DNA from: Hevea brasiliensis
Lineage: Eukaryota > Streptophyta > Magnoliopsida > Malpighiales > Euphorbiaceae
Reading direction: 5' to 3'
DNA length: 64,000 nt
Assembly: GCF_030052815.1 (NCBI RefSeq)
Contig: NC_079499.1
Coordinates: 80,701,183-80,765,182 of the forward strand
The position numbers and the translations under genes are program-made. This document shows, piece after piece, positions 1-10,210 of the stretch (the first letter of the stretch is position 1; every line of letters begins with the position of its first letter). The notes under the pieces are model-generated. The model made no database searches, was not told the DNA's origin, and worked only from the letters and a program-made list of their open reading frames with translations.

Positions 1-207
1 GGCAGCAGTTAGTGTTTAGGCCATAACTCACTCAAAACAGGTCAAATTGACCTGAATTCTGACCATGAATAGTTAAGACCTATATCTACAAGTCTTATGA
101 AGACACCCAAGCCCAGAAATGACCATAAGCAAGTCAAAAAGCTTGCAGAAGTTCGGGTCCAAAAACTGGCCGAACCTAAAATGGCCTAAAATGACCTAAA
201 GTGACCA

Positions 208-925
208 ATTTTGATACAATCTGTCCAGTTTTAGTAAATTGACCATATCTTGGTCTATATAACTTAGAATGACCTGAAATTTTACCCCGAGTGCAACAAG
301 ACATAGAGCTACAATTCTTATGAAGACACCAAAATCCAGAAATGGCCAGAACCAAGTCAAATGGTTTGCACAAGTTCAGGTACCAAAACTGCAAGAACTA
401 AAACTGACCAAATTTTGCACTAAAGGTGCAATCTGTCCAGCTTTAGTAAATTGACCATATCTTGATCTACAGAACTCAGAATGACCTGAAATTTTGCCCC
501 ACGTGCAATAAGAGATAGGCCTACAAGTTTGTAGTTTGGACCGAAACCCAAAAATTGAGGGAACTAGGTCGTCCGGCTAGGTCAAAATAGTACACCGAAA
601 TCCGGTAAATTGCAATAAAATGCAATACACTTGGAAATGAAATTGGTAACATTAGAATTGACTCACATAGAGTGCATCAAGGGTCAACATTATAGGTTGA
701 CTAATGAAATGAATTGAAGGGAATAGTACCAAGAGAAATAGGACTTTAAGCTAGACAAATCTAGCACACAAAAATTGAGAAATTGACCAAATTTTGAAGT
801 AAAGGTGTAATCTGTCCAGCTTTAGTAAATTGACCATAACTTGGTCTATACAATTCGAAATGACCTGAAATTTTGCCCCGCATGCAATAAGACATAGAGC
901 TACAATTTTGCTTCTTTGACCAGAA
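208..925. repeat. Three degenerate ~120-bp repeats inside the Gypsy LTR
   Basis: Copies at about 208-327, 412-535 and 791-925 share the order: CTGTCCAG, TTTAGTAAATTGACCATA, CTTGGTCTA, AATGACCTGAAATTTT, CCCC, GCAA.AAGACATAGAGC. The reverse complement of the same motif appears once or more in the Gypsy-1 LTRs near 39170-39240 and 49920-49990. Degenerate internal amplification helps explain why these LTRs exceed 3 kb. Confidence 0.75.
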
Positions 926-1891
926 GCTAAAAATAAAGGAAAATAGGACTTTAAGCTAGACCAATCTAGCATACTAAAATTGAAAATTGGTAATTACATA
1001 AAATGATACTTGAAGTAATTTGGCAATGAATGCCAACTTGTGAAAAAGGTAAATTGCATTATATTGACAACATATTGAATTGTAAATTGTGACATGTTGA
1101 TGCTAGAATCAACCTATCCATGATGCATAAAAAGGTCAATAATTTTATTGACCAGTGAAAGGCATAAAGATGTATAAATCCTATGAATAAAAAATTAAAT
1201 ATGTAACATTGTAATATGCCCTAATTTGCCTAGTTGACTAGTTTGGATAGGTTGGCATGCCGATAGGATTCTGACAGCTGTTTTGTAAATGACTTTACGT
1301 CATACTGTGTTTTATGGCTTATTATGCCATACTATGATTTTAATAGCCTATGGCTATACAGTTTGTGTTATTATACTCGGCTTAATGCCTGATTGATTAT
1401 ATGGCTTTTTAGCCACACTGTTTGCACACCGGGAGATACTTTGTGACCGATGGTGTGATAGCCCGAGGTACTAGGTACCCAGTGCTAGTATATCCGTTTA
1501 TCCAGTCTGGTCAGTGTATAGGCTATATTGGCAGTCATTTAAAACATTATTCAATTCAGGAAGCTAAGTTAAGTTAAGTATAATGAAATTTCAGTACAAT
1601 TAAATTAAGTATTGAATGAATGAGTAAAAGAAATTAGCAAAAGAAACATAACAAAAATATAAATTGCAGAATCGTAGAGACTTGAAATACAATACAGTTA
1701 GAATAAATTGTATACTGGGTAGTATTACTGAAAAGTTATAAACTAAGCACTTCCAAAGAGGAACAAATTAGTATATAAGATCGTTGATACTAGAAATACC
1801 ATACCAAATTAAATTGATTCTTGAGTATCTGAATTATGATTTATTTCTTTCTTTAATTGTACATATTATTTCTTGTTATACTATTGCACCA

Positions 1892-1909
1892 CTAAGCAGA
1901 AATGCTTAG
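1892..1909 (+). other. Conserved LTR hairpin (CTAAGCA / TGCTTAG)
   Basis: A perfect 7-bp stem with a GAAA (GNRA-type) loop sits directly after TTGCACCA, 671 bp before the LTR end. All six Gypsy LTR copies that still contain this position carry a stem here, with different but pairing arms. Confidence 0.75.
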
Positions 1910-2580
1910 CGCGATGGAATTGCTTCCTCGCATGTGCATCGAAGGTAAGACCAGATCATCAATCGAGATTTTTGGAGTCCAGATCTGCAGAAGTGTCAGA
2001 AGGGTTCAAGATTGTCACCTCCTCAGCAATGCATGTAGATAGGGCTCATTTTATACATGTTATGTATATTGTTCATTCCTAGCACATTGTAAATTATTTG
2101 TATATCTTGTACAAAATAAACTCATGTAATTAACCTATGAATTATGGAATCTACTCAAAGTAAGTATTTTAATATGTGAATTGAATTTGAGTTATAATGA
2201 GATTGTACTTGTGAATATTGAGATGTTGAAAATCTAATGAGATTTCTGAGAAATCTGGATACTGTATTGAGATACATTATGTTCGAAAATTTTTTAGACT
2301 ATTAAGTTTGAGAAATTGAGTATATATTGAAATTGTTTTTGGCAGGTTCAGAAGAACTGTTAGTCAAATTACAGTCGGCATGTTGCCGGATTATCGTTAA
2401 AATTTTTGAAATTTCCAAATTAGTCAGATTTTGATAAAAGTAAAAATAGCCTAAACCTCAGATAAAGTTTTTTAACAAGTAAATCTAGAACTATAATGAA
2501 ATCAGATGAGATCAGGTGCTCCGGCACGCCGTGTAGCACGTCTTGCTCGGCTACACCGTAGACGGGTGAAGGGTGTTACA

Positions 2581-2889
2581 CTCTCCATCCGTTTTAACCA
2601 TTGCTCAGCTTCTAATGGGTCCACTGTACCCTTGAACTCTGTTGCCCCATACTTCATTAACTTGTCATATTGTCTGGCTGGGCATAGTGGTTGCACTAGA
2701 GGTGCTTGCACAGGAGCTTGGACTGGTATATTGCCAGCCATTTGCTGAAATAGTGCAGCCATCTGCTGAGCGAACTGAGCAGGAAACTGCATAGGCGAGA
2801 TGGGTGCGGTGACCCATCGCATTCTCGAGGAGCCGGGCCTCCCCACTCACTGCCATCGATTGTTCTACGGTGTGATCCCCCTCTTCTAT
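2581..2889 (-). pseudogene. gag: Gypsy-0 gag, N-terminal fragment
   Basis: The minus strand encodes the start of a chromovirus-type gag: FPAQFAQQMAALFQQMAG, then ARQYDKLMKYGATEFKG and DPLEAEQWLKRM, collinear with the Gypsy-1 and Gypsy-2 gags. The expected start codon (2887-2889, in front of EEGD) is ATA rather than ATG, and the frame slips between the EEGD start and the PAQFAQQ block, so it is dead. It is cut at 2580/2581, just after the RM of this block, by the inserted LTR 1-2580; the rest of the element lies left of the window. Confidence 0.85.
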
Positions 2890-3057
2890 ACTGAATCACA
2901 AGGAATTCTACTCCCTGAACAACCAACACAAGGAGATTTTCCTCCATTAGTCCATATTTATGATGTAATGCACTATATGTATCAATAATGACAATTGAGC
3001 AGTTGTACTTATCAAAAAATTTTCAAACATGCAATTTCAAAACTTGTATAAAAACCT

Positions 3058-3070
3058 GGCTTTGATACCA
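3058..3070 (-). promoter_or_regulatory. Gypsy-0 primer-binding site (tRNA-iMet type)
   Basis: On the minus strand TGGTATCAAAGCC lies 8 bp inside the 5' LTR end, one mismatch from the plant initiator-tRNA-Met PBS TGGTATCAGAGCC. The gag start follows about 170 nt downstream, as in Gypsy-1 and Gypsy-2. Confidence 0.85.
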
Positions 3071-3553
3071 CTAAAACATGTCACGCCTTATCCCTTGTAA
3101 GGCACAACATGTTCCCGTAGCATACCTAATGAATCATCGAACTCCACCTACCGATAACCCATTAGTTATGCTACAAAGGATTTTAATATAACCCATAGCT
3201 TTTTATCTTATCAATTCTTTTGCAGAAAACTGCATGAGAATAGTTAAAATTCCATGTAAACATTCATTGGAAATAATGATAGACTAAATATTGCAAGATT
3301 TACATTTTCATAAGTCTCAAAGTAAAATACAAAATAGTTATAAACTCAAAATGTGATAGCAATGCAATGCTTTTAAATTCAAACTGCTTAATGTCCGTAC
3401 ATCCATACATATAGGTGCAAAATACATCAAAATGAAATTACAGGGGTATACCTACAATATATACCCACAAATAATATCAAAATGCTGCTTCCAAGTATCT
3501 CACTTGGCAGCCTTCTCTTTTCCCTTACCTGCGACAGCATAAAGAAGCTATCG

Positions 3554-3570
3554 CTGAGTATATAACTCAG
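3554..3570 (-). other. Conserved LTR hairpin (CTGAGT / ACTCAG)
   Basis: A 6-bp stem with a 5-nt loop, beside TGGTGCAC (GTGCACCA on the element strand), 475 bp from the sense 3' end of the LTR. It is positionally equivalent to the 1892-1909 stem, but the arms differ and still pair. Confidence 0.72.
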
Positions 3571-3837
3571 TGGTGCACAACTAATAACTTTAAAACTTAA
3601 GGTAAAACACAATTTTTCAAAGCATAATAAATCACATTTTTCTTAAACATGAAAACTTCACAATAGTTCTAAGTTCATAAGAGCCATTTATTGGAATAAC
3701 ATTTCAAATGAGAAATCACACTTCATAAATCACAATTCACAAAGCATTAGTGTTGCCAACATCAACACATAGTTTAGGCCATAACACAAAATTTCACGAT
3801 CAGTGCCGTGTTGTACACCACGACAAAGCAATCTCAA

Positions 3838-3972
3838 CCTCACTAACCGTTATTAATGAGGGAAGGGCTAGCTAGCTAATGAGTACTCATGTAGTCTTAC
3901 CCCACTAACCGTTATTAATGGGAGACATAATCAATATCAATTATCAACCCCAAGTAGTCGTTACTACTGGGG
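3838..3972 (-). other. Run of LTR stem-loops and a 12-bp palindrome
   Basis: Three imperfect hairpins follow each other: 3838-3861 (arms CCTCACTAA/TTAATGAGG), 3901-3922 (CCCACTAA/TTAATGGG) and 3948-3972 (CCCC-A-AGTAGT/ACTACT-GGGG). Between the first two lies the perfect palindrome ATGAGTACTCAT (3879-3890), preceded by GCTAGCTAG. The outer base pairs differ between hairpins but stay complementary. Gypsy-1 and Gypsy-2 have counterparts at the same relative place. Confidence 0.65.
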
Positions 3973-4640
3973 AGTTCCAAAAGGGACTGTCATGCTAACT
4001 ATGGTTTCAAAACAGTTTTCAAAAATTTCCCACTCAACAATCACATTTATAAACCAGTAAACACATTTAAATTCATCATAATATCCATATAAAGGTGGCA
4101 ACACCCAAATTTCTTAAATGCAAGAGAAAAACCATATTTCAATCAAAGTATACTTTTTCAAAGAAAACTCATTCAATTTAACACATTCTAAGCAATTTAC
4201 AAGTTTAAAAACGAAGAAAATGTTAGTTGTGCACAAACCTTCAATAATTCTCCTTCCTTGTTACCTACTTCTCCTTGTCCATTCCAACTTCTTTTTCTAC
4301 TGAAAATACACAAATAGAATACCTCAATAACAATCTCAATTGCTGCCAAGAACTCATTACATGCATGTCTAATGCATCCCAAATTAGCTTTGCAAATTTT
4401 TGAAAATTTTGGTTTTGGACAACTTGGTGCCCCAATCTTTGAATCCAATTTTTACCTAGTTTCGGTCATAATTTGATGAGGTGTTCTTCATGAAAATTGT
4501 TCATCTAGGTCTTAACTTTATTTTCCTTTTTGAATTGCCTAATTCGGAGCTGTGTAGCTCAAGTTATGCCTAAAACACGATTACTATTTATGTCACTGTT
4601 CATGCTGCAGATTTAGTTCTGGCAGATTTATCGATCTAAC

Positions 4641-4987
4641 TTTGTTCAGTAATTTGATCAAGTTAAGTCCATAATTTGATCTAATATTCTTCACATAAAA
4701 TGTTCTACTATGCCTTAGGTTTCCATCAGTTCAAGAATTGCCTAAATTGGAGTTTTCTAGAGAGAGTTATGGCCATGCAAATTTTACTATTCTTATGGTA
4801 AATCTGCAATTCTACAGATTTAGTGATTCAAATTTGCTCAGAAATTTGATTGGGTTAAGTCCATAATTTGGTCTCAAGCTCTTCATATGAAATATTCTTT
4901 ATGTCTTAGGTTTCCATAAGTTTAAGAATCACCTAAATCGTAGTTTTCTAGAGAGAGTTATGGCCATGCAAAAATTATTGTTTATAT
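4641..4987. repeat. Tandem duplication inside the Gypsy-0 LTR
   Basis: Copies at about 4641-4797 and 4832-4987 share GGTTAAGTCCATAATTTG-like, CTTAGGTTTCCAT and TTTTCTAGAGAGAGTTATGG blocks. The period is about 191 bp, and a more diverged third copy may lie at 4450-4600. No ORF spans it. Confidence 0.7.
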
Positions 4988-5904
4988 AGTCAAATTCTGC
5001 AGGTTCCAGAATTGTGTCTCTAAGTTCAAGCCAAGGTTTAGGCAATTTTTGGGCAGTTTCTGGGGTGGGTATCTTCATGAAAATTCTAGCCTTATGTCTT
5101 AATTTTCATTTCCAATTGGTTTCACACCAATTGGAGTTGTGTAGCTCAATTTATGGGCTATCAAACACACTGAACTCAGTGTGCAAATTCTACCCTAGGT
5201 TTAAAATTTTCATTTCTTCAATTATTCCCTCTAACCAACCTCAGTTCAAATTTAATTCACCCAAAATGACTATAATTTAGCATTGACACATCAATGGCAC
5301 TTCCTAACACAAAACCCACAATTTTCAAACACCAAAGTTTGCAATTTTCCCTAATCCTACTATTTCGTTACTTCCATTCATCAACCCAATGTCAAATCAA
5401 ATTAAATAAACCTCAAATGATCATAATTTAACACTGAACCAATTTCACTCTCTAGCACCAAAACCCAATTTTCCCATGAACCGTAATCTCCCATAATTAA
5501 ATTTATACACATTTCATGCAATTTCTTTACTCTAATCATGCATACTACTTCAACTAAGCTTGATTTCATCATCATTTTCATTGAAATATATCAAACCCTA
5601 ATTTTTCTTTAATTTGGCCAAAACCCTAGTTTAGGTTCCATGCATGTTTCCTTTTATTTTCTTATGAAATTTCATCATAATCTAACTTAATTTAAGGTTT
5701 GTATAACAAAATGAGCATTAAAGAACTTACCTCTTGATGACTTCCTTCCAACTCTCCAAATCTTCAATTTTCTTCTAATCTCTTATGTCCCCTTGCTTTT
5801 AATCTCTAAATCAAATATTAATTTGATGCTCTCTACCAATTAGATGCAAAAACCATAGAGGAAAAGCAAGGAATTGAGTTTTGAGAATGGGTGTCAATGG
5901 AGAA

Positions 5905-5997
5905 AGAAGGAAGAAGAAGAAAGAAAGAAAGAGAGAAAGAGAGAGAGTGGGTGGTAACTAAATGGGAAAGAAAGGGAGGGTTTTGTCTTCTTTTATA
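5905..5997 (-). promoter_or_regulatory. Gypsy-0 LTR core promoter candidate
   Basis: On the element strand TATAAAA (5997-5991) is followed by a 45-bp pyrimidine-rich tract (the GAA/GA-rich plus-strand run 5905-5950). It lies about 400 bp into the LTR. This predicts a transcript start near 5960 and a roughly 2.9-kb LTR-derived leader before the PBS. The motif is seen in the sequence; promoter use is inferred. Confidence 0.5.
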
Positions 5998-6401
5998 CTT
6001 ATTCATTCCTTTTTAATTCATTTAATGAGTTATCCAAAGCCCATTGGTCCCTTAAATTTTAATTAGGTCAAAAATGAAATTTTATTTTCTTTTCACTTTT
6101 ATTATAATTTTCCCTCAATATTTCTTCATAATTCAATATTTTATTTTTATTTAATTTAATTTACATTTTGGTCGAAATTCAACTCTTAAAGTCGAAGTGA
6201 ATTGACCAAAATGCCCCTCATCGGGTCATAATCCTTTTTTTTTATACCCATTAAATCCTTAGGTCTTTGGTTCACTTGATTTTTTATTGTGTCTATCTCA
6301 ATTAATTTTCTATTTATTTTTGGTCCTCAAGGTGTCTTTGAATAGTACTAGTCACGGACAAAAAATGATACTATTCATAACTTGGAGTTCGGGGTGTTAC
6401 A

Positions 6402-6761
6402 GATTCCACTACCAAGGCTGAGTATATTGCTGCATCGGATGCTGCAAAGGAAGCTGTTTGGATAAAGAAGTTCGTGATAGAACTTACAGTAGTTCCTTCC
6501 ATTGAGTCAGCAGTTCCACTACACTATGACAACAATGGAGCAGTCATACAGGCTAAGGAAGCCCGGTCTCACCAGAAATCCAAACACATAGAAAGGCATT
6601 ACCACATTATCAGAGAAATAGTTGAACGAGGTGATGTAGCCATGCAGAAAATACCATCAGCTGAAAATCCAGCTGATCCATTTACTAAGCCTATGTCACA
6701 GACTCAGCTAGACCGATATCTTAAGAAGAGAGGTCTAAGATATTGTAATGAATGGCCCTAG
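6402..6761 (+). CDS. pol: Copia-1 RNase H, C-terminal fragment
   Basis: An open frame of about 120 codons, closed by TAG at 6759-6761, encodes the Copia RNase H end: TKAEYIAASDAAKEAVW, then PLHYDNNGAVIQAKEARS, HQKSKHIERHYHIIRE and ENPADPFTKPM. The ADPFTKP block near the end is typical of plant Copia pol termini. The upstream part is displaced by Gypsy-0. No stops occur in this fragment, unlike the other copies in the window, so Copia-1 was fairly fresh when it was interrupted. Confidence 0.88.
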   Translation, partial: DSTTKAEYIAASDAAKEAVWIKKFVIELTVVPSIESAVPLHYDNNGAVIQAKEARSHQKSKHIERHYHIIREIVERGDVAMQKIPSAENPADPFTKPMSQTQLDRYLKKRGLRYCNEWP

Positions 6762-6775
6762 TGCTAGTGGGAGAT
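6762..6775 (+). promoter_or_regulatory. Copia-1 polypurine tract
   Basis: GTGGGAGAT-type purine-rich run between the pol stop and the LTR start (TGTTAGTA). The same run occurs before the Copia-3 3' LTR (26233-26246). It is the plus-strand primer site. Confidence 0.75.
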
Positions 6776-8885
6776 TGTTAGTAGTATGCCCTAGAGCATA
6801 TCATTTAGTATGTATCTTGTACGTGTTTTTATTAATAAAAGGCATTTCCGCTTTTCCATTTACATAATATATTTATGTATAATAGAAAAGGTCCATTGAT
6901 ATTTTGTTAGAAATTCTATTCTTAAGTTGTTAAGAATAAGAGTGATAGTATTTCTAGTACAAAGTATCATAAATAGGTTCACAATCGAGGATACTTCACA
7001 ATAAGGACATGACTTATCCAGAAAGATTGTATTCATATTTGTTCCCAAGTTATTTATATGAGATATAAATAAGATGGAATGGTGAGTCTCATGCCATATG
7101 ACAAACATGATAAGCACTTATACATGATAAGTAGGCCGAACCAGTGACACTTCTGACAAGCACATGGAGTTTACTCTTGTCAATGTATTGTCATAAATCA
7201 TATCAGTGCATATAATCTTTAGACCTGAGATAGCACAGTTATCTTGTATATAGGTAGTTTGAGTTTGATACTGCTTTCATACTTGTACTGTGTATGGGTA
7301 TATGGGCATGTGTTGGCTCCTACTAGTAATATATGGAGGTAGGTGTTGATCAAGATGGAATCTGTTCCTCTAAGTAAATAGAGATAAAATCCGATGTTCA
7401 TTTAATTGTTCTTGATATTTCAAGTTCCTGGCCAGGACAGATAGATTTAATCAGAAATGAGTTTCTGATGAGAAAATCTTTTTGATCAAGAACTGGAATT
7501 AAAAGAGAACATAATATTCATAGCAAATGGGGTTTGACATAAACCATGACTTCAGCTTGAGTTGGGATTTTGTAACAAAAAGATTCTAGTGCATGGTAAC
7601 ATATGATTATAGGTTCATTTAAGGTAAACCTTATTACTAATTGGGTGGCCATGGCATGCTATGCTAGGTGTTAACCATGGTCTATGAGATGCATAAAATG
7701 GTTTAGAGAAATCATTTATGGTAAGAAAGAGTTCTGATGATATTAAGAGTTGATATCATATCTCATTGCCAATTAGTGATGAGCCTAGTAAGTCACACAC
7801 ATACACAAGTAATCACTAAATTAAATATGATTTAATTAATTAATTAAGGAGTTTAATTGATTAATTAAATAGGTTTGGTTTGCAATTAGATTGCAAAGTC
7901 CCTAGCATGACTTGAAGCCAAATCTAGATTATTGGATGTATAGTATAAGTTAAATTTATATTTAAAGTATTTAAATATGAATTTAATTAATGAGAAATTA
8001 ATTAATAAATATTAATTAATTTATTTATATTTAATATAAATTGATTAGAAGAAGAGAAATAATTATTTTGGGTTGAGAACTCAAAATTAAGACACAGAGG
8101 CATTTTGGTCATTTCATAGGGTGACATGTGGCACCATGAGATGGTGACACATGGCACTACACATAAGCTTGCCAAATGTCTTTTAATCATGTAAGATGAT
8201 TAAAATTAAGATTAAATATAGGTTTGACACTTGGCACAATGTGATTGGGTCAATTAAACATAGAGCCAATCAGAAGGTGACATGTGGCAAGGGTTTTAAA
8301 TGGTGACCTAACTATATAAGTGTTGTTATGAAAAGAAAAATAACACAAGCTGCTGCCTCCTCTTTGTGCCGCCACACTTGAAGCTTCCATTCTCTCTTCT
8401 TCTTCATCTCTCATCAATTCCAAGAGATTAGCAAACAATCTCTTGAATTAAAAAATACTAGAAATTATTTCTAGTGTCCTGTTTACATCTTTAATCTCTT
8501 AAAAGGCAAAACTTAATTTTCTAATTAATAGAAAAGCTTTAGAAGCAGTTCAAGGGCTGCCATAGGTGAACTTGGTGTGGACAAGCTAGAGGGACAATGT
8601 CTGGTGTCCTGAAGACGCATCCCAAAGGCACAAATACACTGTAGTACATCAAGAGGTTAGTGTATTTGTTCTTGATTTAATCTAGGGTTCTAAAATTAAT
8701 CTGATTAATTCTAAAATCTTAAATGGCAAATACAAATCCAAAAACATATTAAAAGAGTTTTAATATGTTGTTTATCATTGAAATCAAATAGATAAAAATA
8801 AATCTTGCATGATGCATGTGACCCTAGGTGAAAATTTTTGAATTCAATGGTATAAACTTGTGTTTTTCATGCTTCCGCTCCTTCA
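6776..8885 (+). mobile_element. Copia-1 3' LTR (2.1 kb)
   Basis: Starts TGTTAGTAGTATGCCC directly after the polypurine tract and ends CTTCCGCTCCTTCA. Its length (2110 bp) matches the Copia-3 LTRs and the rejoined Copia-4 3' LTR. It carries an array of TGACAYNTGGCA motifs and a TATATAAG box (8313-8320) about 570 bp from its end. A full-length intact reference for the shortened Copia-2 LTRs. Confidence 0.9.
8122..8320 (+). promoter_or_regulatory. Copia LTR promoter: repeated E-box-like motifs and TATA box
   Basis: Four direct copies of TGACA(T/C)(G/A/T)TGGCA lie at 8122-8133, 8145-8156, 8225-8236 and 8278-8289, with an inverted related copy at 8170-8180, upstream of TATATAAG at 8313. The first two form an imperfect 17-bp inverted repeat around GAG. 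In Copia-3 the first copy reads ACGTGGC (20161-20167; 27585-27591), a G-box/ABRE core. Enhancer function is inferred from repetition and position. Confidence 0.55.
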
Positions 8886-9007
8886 GTGGTGCACTTGAGT
8901 GATGACATGGCACACTTGGGTGATGATCATGTCACCACTTTGGTGATGATGTGGTGCACTTGGGTGATGATGTGGCACACCTAGGTGATGATGTGGCACC
9001 GTGTGGC
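8886..9007. repeat. Minisatellite, ~21-bp unit, 5-6 copies
   Basis: Degenerate units of the form GTGGCACACTTGGGTGATGAT follow one another right after the Copia-1 LTR. On the minus strand the 21-bp unit reads as a 7-residue repeat of the type C-A/T-T-S-S-P-K. It belongs to the older DNA that Copia-1 and Copia-2 flank. Confidence 0.75.
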
Positions 9008-9104
9008 ATATCTCTATTGCCTATTTAGGTGAGAATGATCCACTTGGTCTCCAATAGTAAGCATGACAGTCAAATGTGATTAGCATAAGTCTCCTGGTGC
9101 CTCT
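9008..9104. other. Old remnant between Copia-1 and Copia-2
   Basis: No recognisable gene. The final five bases (9100-9104, CCTCT) are the left target-site duplicate of Copia-2. This piece was contiguous with 16914 onward before that insertion. Confidence 0.5.
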
Positions 9105-10196
9105 TGAAGGAGTGGAAGCGTGAATAAAGGGCATTAGAACCTAGAATTTCAAATATTATTTCTAAGGTTACATGCACTATACCAAGTGTCTTATGATCCT
9201 AATTAATTTCCAATGCCCAATTGCATACCAAAACATATTTTAGCATGCATTAAAATTTCATTTGCCATTAAAGATTGTGAATTAATATTTAATTCAATTA
9301 AACCCTAACTAAAAGAGGGATTTTTAGGTACTAACCTCTTGATGCATAAATGAAGCCTCTTAGGATGTACTTAGGACCCCAAATGTTGTCCCTCTAGTTT
9401 GTCCACTACAAGCACACACTAAAGTTGCAATGGCAGCCCCTAAATTGGCTTCTCAAGCCTTGTCAACCAATTTTGAGATGGGGTTTATGCTTTGTAAAGG
9501 TTGTATGAATGTATTAAGTGTTAGAAACACTTTCTAATAATTTAATTCAAGAGAAAATCTAAGTTTTTTTTTTCCTTTGAATCAATTAAGAACTTGAAGA
9601 GGAGAAGAAGACTCCATGTTGCCGTCCAACATGAGAGAAAAGAGAGGAGTGGCTGATTTTTCTTTATAACTTTTCTTTATATATTTAGGTCAAACCCTAA
9701 CTCGCTTGCCACATGTCATCACAAGATCCCATCTTGTTATTATTTCATTTAATCCTATGAAGTCAAGTGTCAAGCTCCATTTAAATTATGATATGTAGTC
9801 TTCCATCATAGGAAGACAAGTGGCAAGATCATATGGTGCCATGTGTCACCATCTCATGGTGCCACATGTCACCATGTGAAAAGACCAATTTGCCCTTACC
9901 TTTTTTAATTTGAGTTCTCAACCCAAAATTATAATTTCTCCTCTTTAAATTAATTTATATCAAATATTAATTAATTAATTAATTAATTAATCTCTATTAA
10001 TTAATTTCTCATAATTAAATTCATATTTAATCAAATTAAATACAAATTTAATTTATACTATATACTACACAAATCAATGGGCCTTTTCTATTACACATAA
10101 ATATATTATGTAAACGGAAAAATAGAATTGCCTTTTATTAATAAGATACGTACAAGATACATACAAAATGATATGCTCTAAAGCATACGACTAACA
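9105..10196 (-). mobile_element. Copia-2 3' LTR with ~1-kb deletion
   Basis: Starts TGAAGGAGTGGAAGC and ends GACTAACA, the reverse of the family LTR ends. Relative to the 2.1-kb family LTR it lacks roughly 1 kb; the junction is near 10070, where the TATACTATATAC stretch passes directly to CAATGGGCCTTTTC. The promoter-side motifs (for example 9830-9890) are retained. Confidence 0.85.
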
Positions 10197-10210
10197 ATCT
10201 TCCACTAGTA

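Larger units (their letters stand above)
1..2580 (+). mobile_element. Gypsy LTR, 3' part, cut by the window edge
   Basis: The right end matches the 3' end of the solo LTR at 43720-46830: shared stretches include a GCACCACTAAGCA hairpin, a CCCGAGGTACTAG block and a terminus of the form ACCGTAGACGGGTGAAGGGTGTTACA-like sequence (2555-2580). It ends in GGGTGTTACA, the inverted form of the TGTAACACCC that starts these LTRs, so orientation is plus. It interrupts the Gypsy-0 gag at codon level (gag resumes at 2581). Whether it is a solo LTR or one end of a full element lies outside the window. No coding capacity is visible. Expected TSD on the other side: CTCTC (2581-2585). Confidence 0.85.
3079..6401 (-). 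mobile_element. Gypsy-0 5' LTR (3.3 kb)
   Basis: Bounded by TGTCACGCC on the left and GGGGTGTTACA on the right, with the PBS abutting the left end, so this is the 5' LTR of a minus-strand element. Immediately right of it (6402) Copia RNase H sequence resumes, so Gypsy-0 inserted into Copia-1. Expected TSD is about GATTC (6402-6406); its partner is left of the window. The LTR holds a TATA box, a conserved hairpin, tandem stem-loops, a palindrome and a 191-bp-period duplication, but no convincing ORF. Confidence 0.88.

Noticed and set aside
2806..2835. GGTGCGGTGACCCATCGC in the Gypsy-0 gag resembling GGTGCGGTCACCCATCGC in the Gypsy-1 LTR (about 41088)
   Set aside because: A single short match. 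The flanks align better to the gag of the other copies, so it is probably coincidence.
5905..5955. GA/GAA-rich tract as an independent microsatellite
   Set aside because: It lies just downstream of the TATA box on the element strand and fits a pyrimidine-rich LTR leader, so it was folded into the promoter call.
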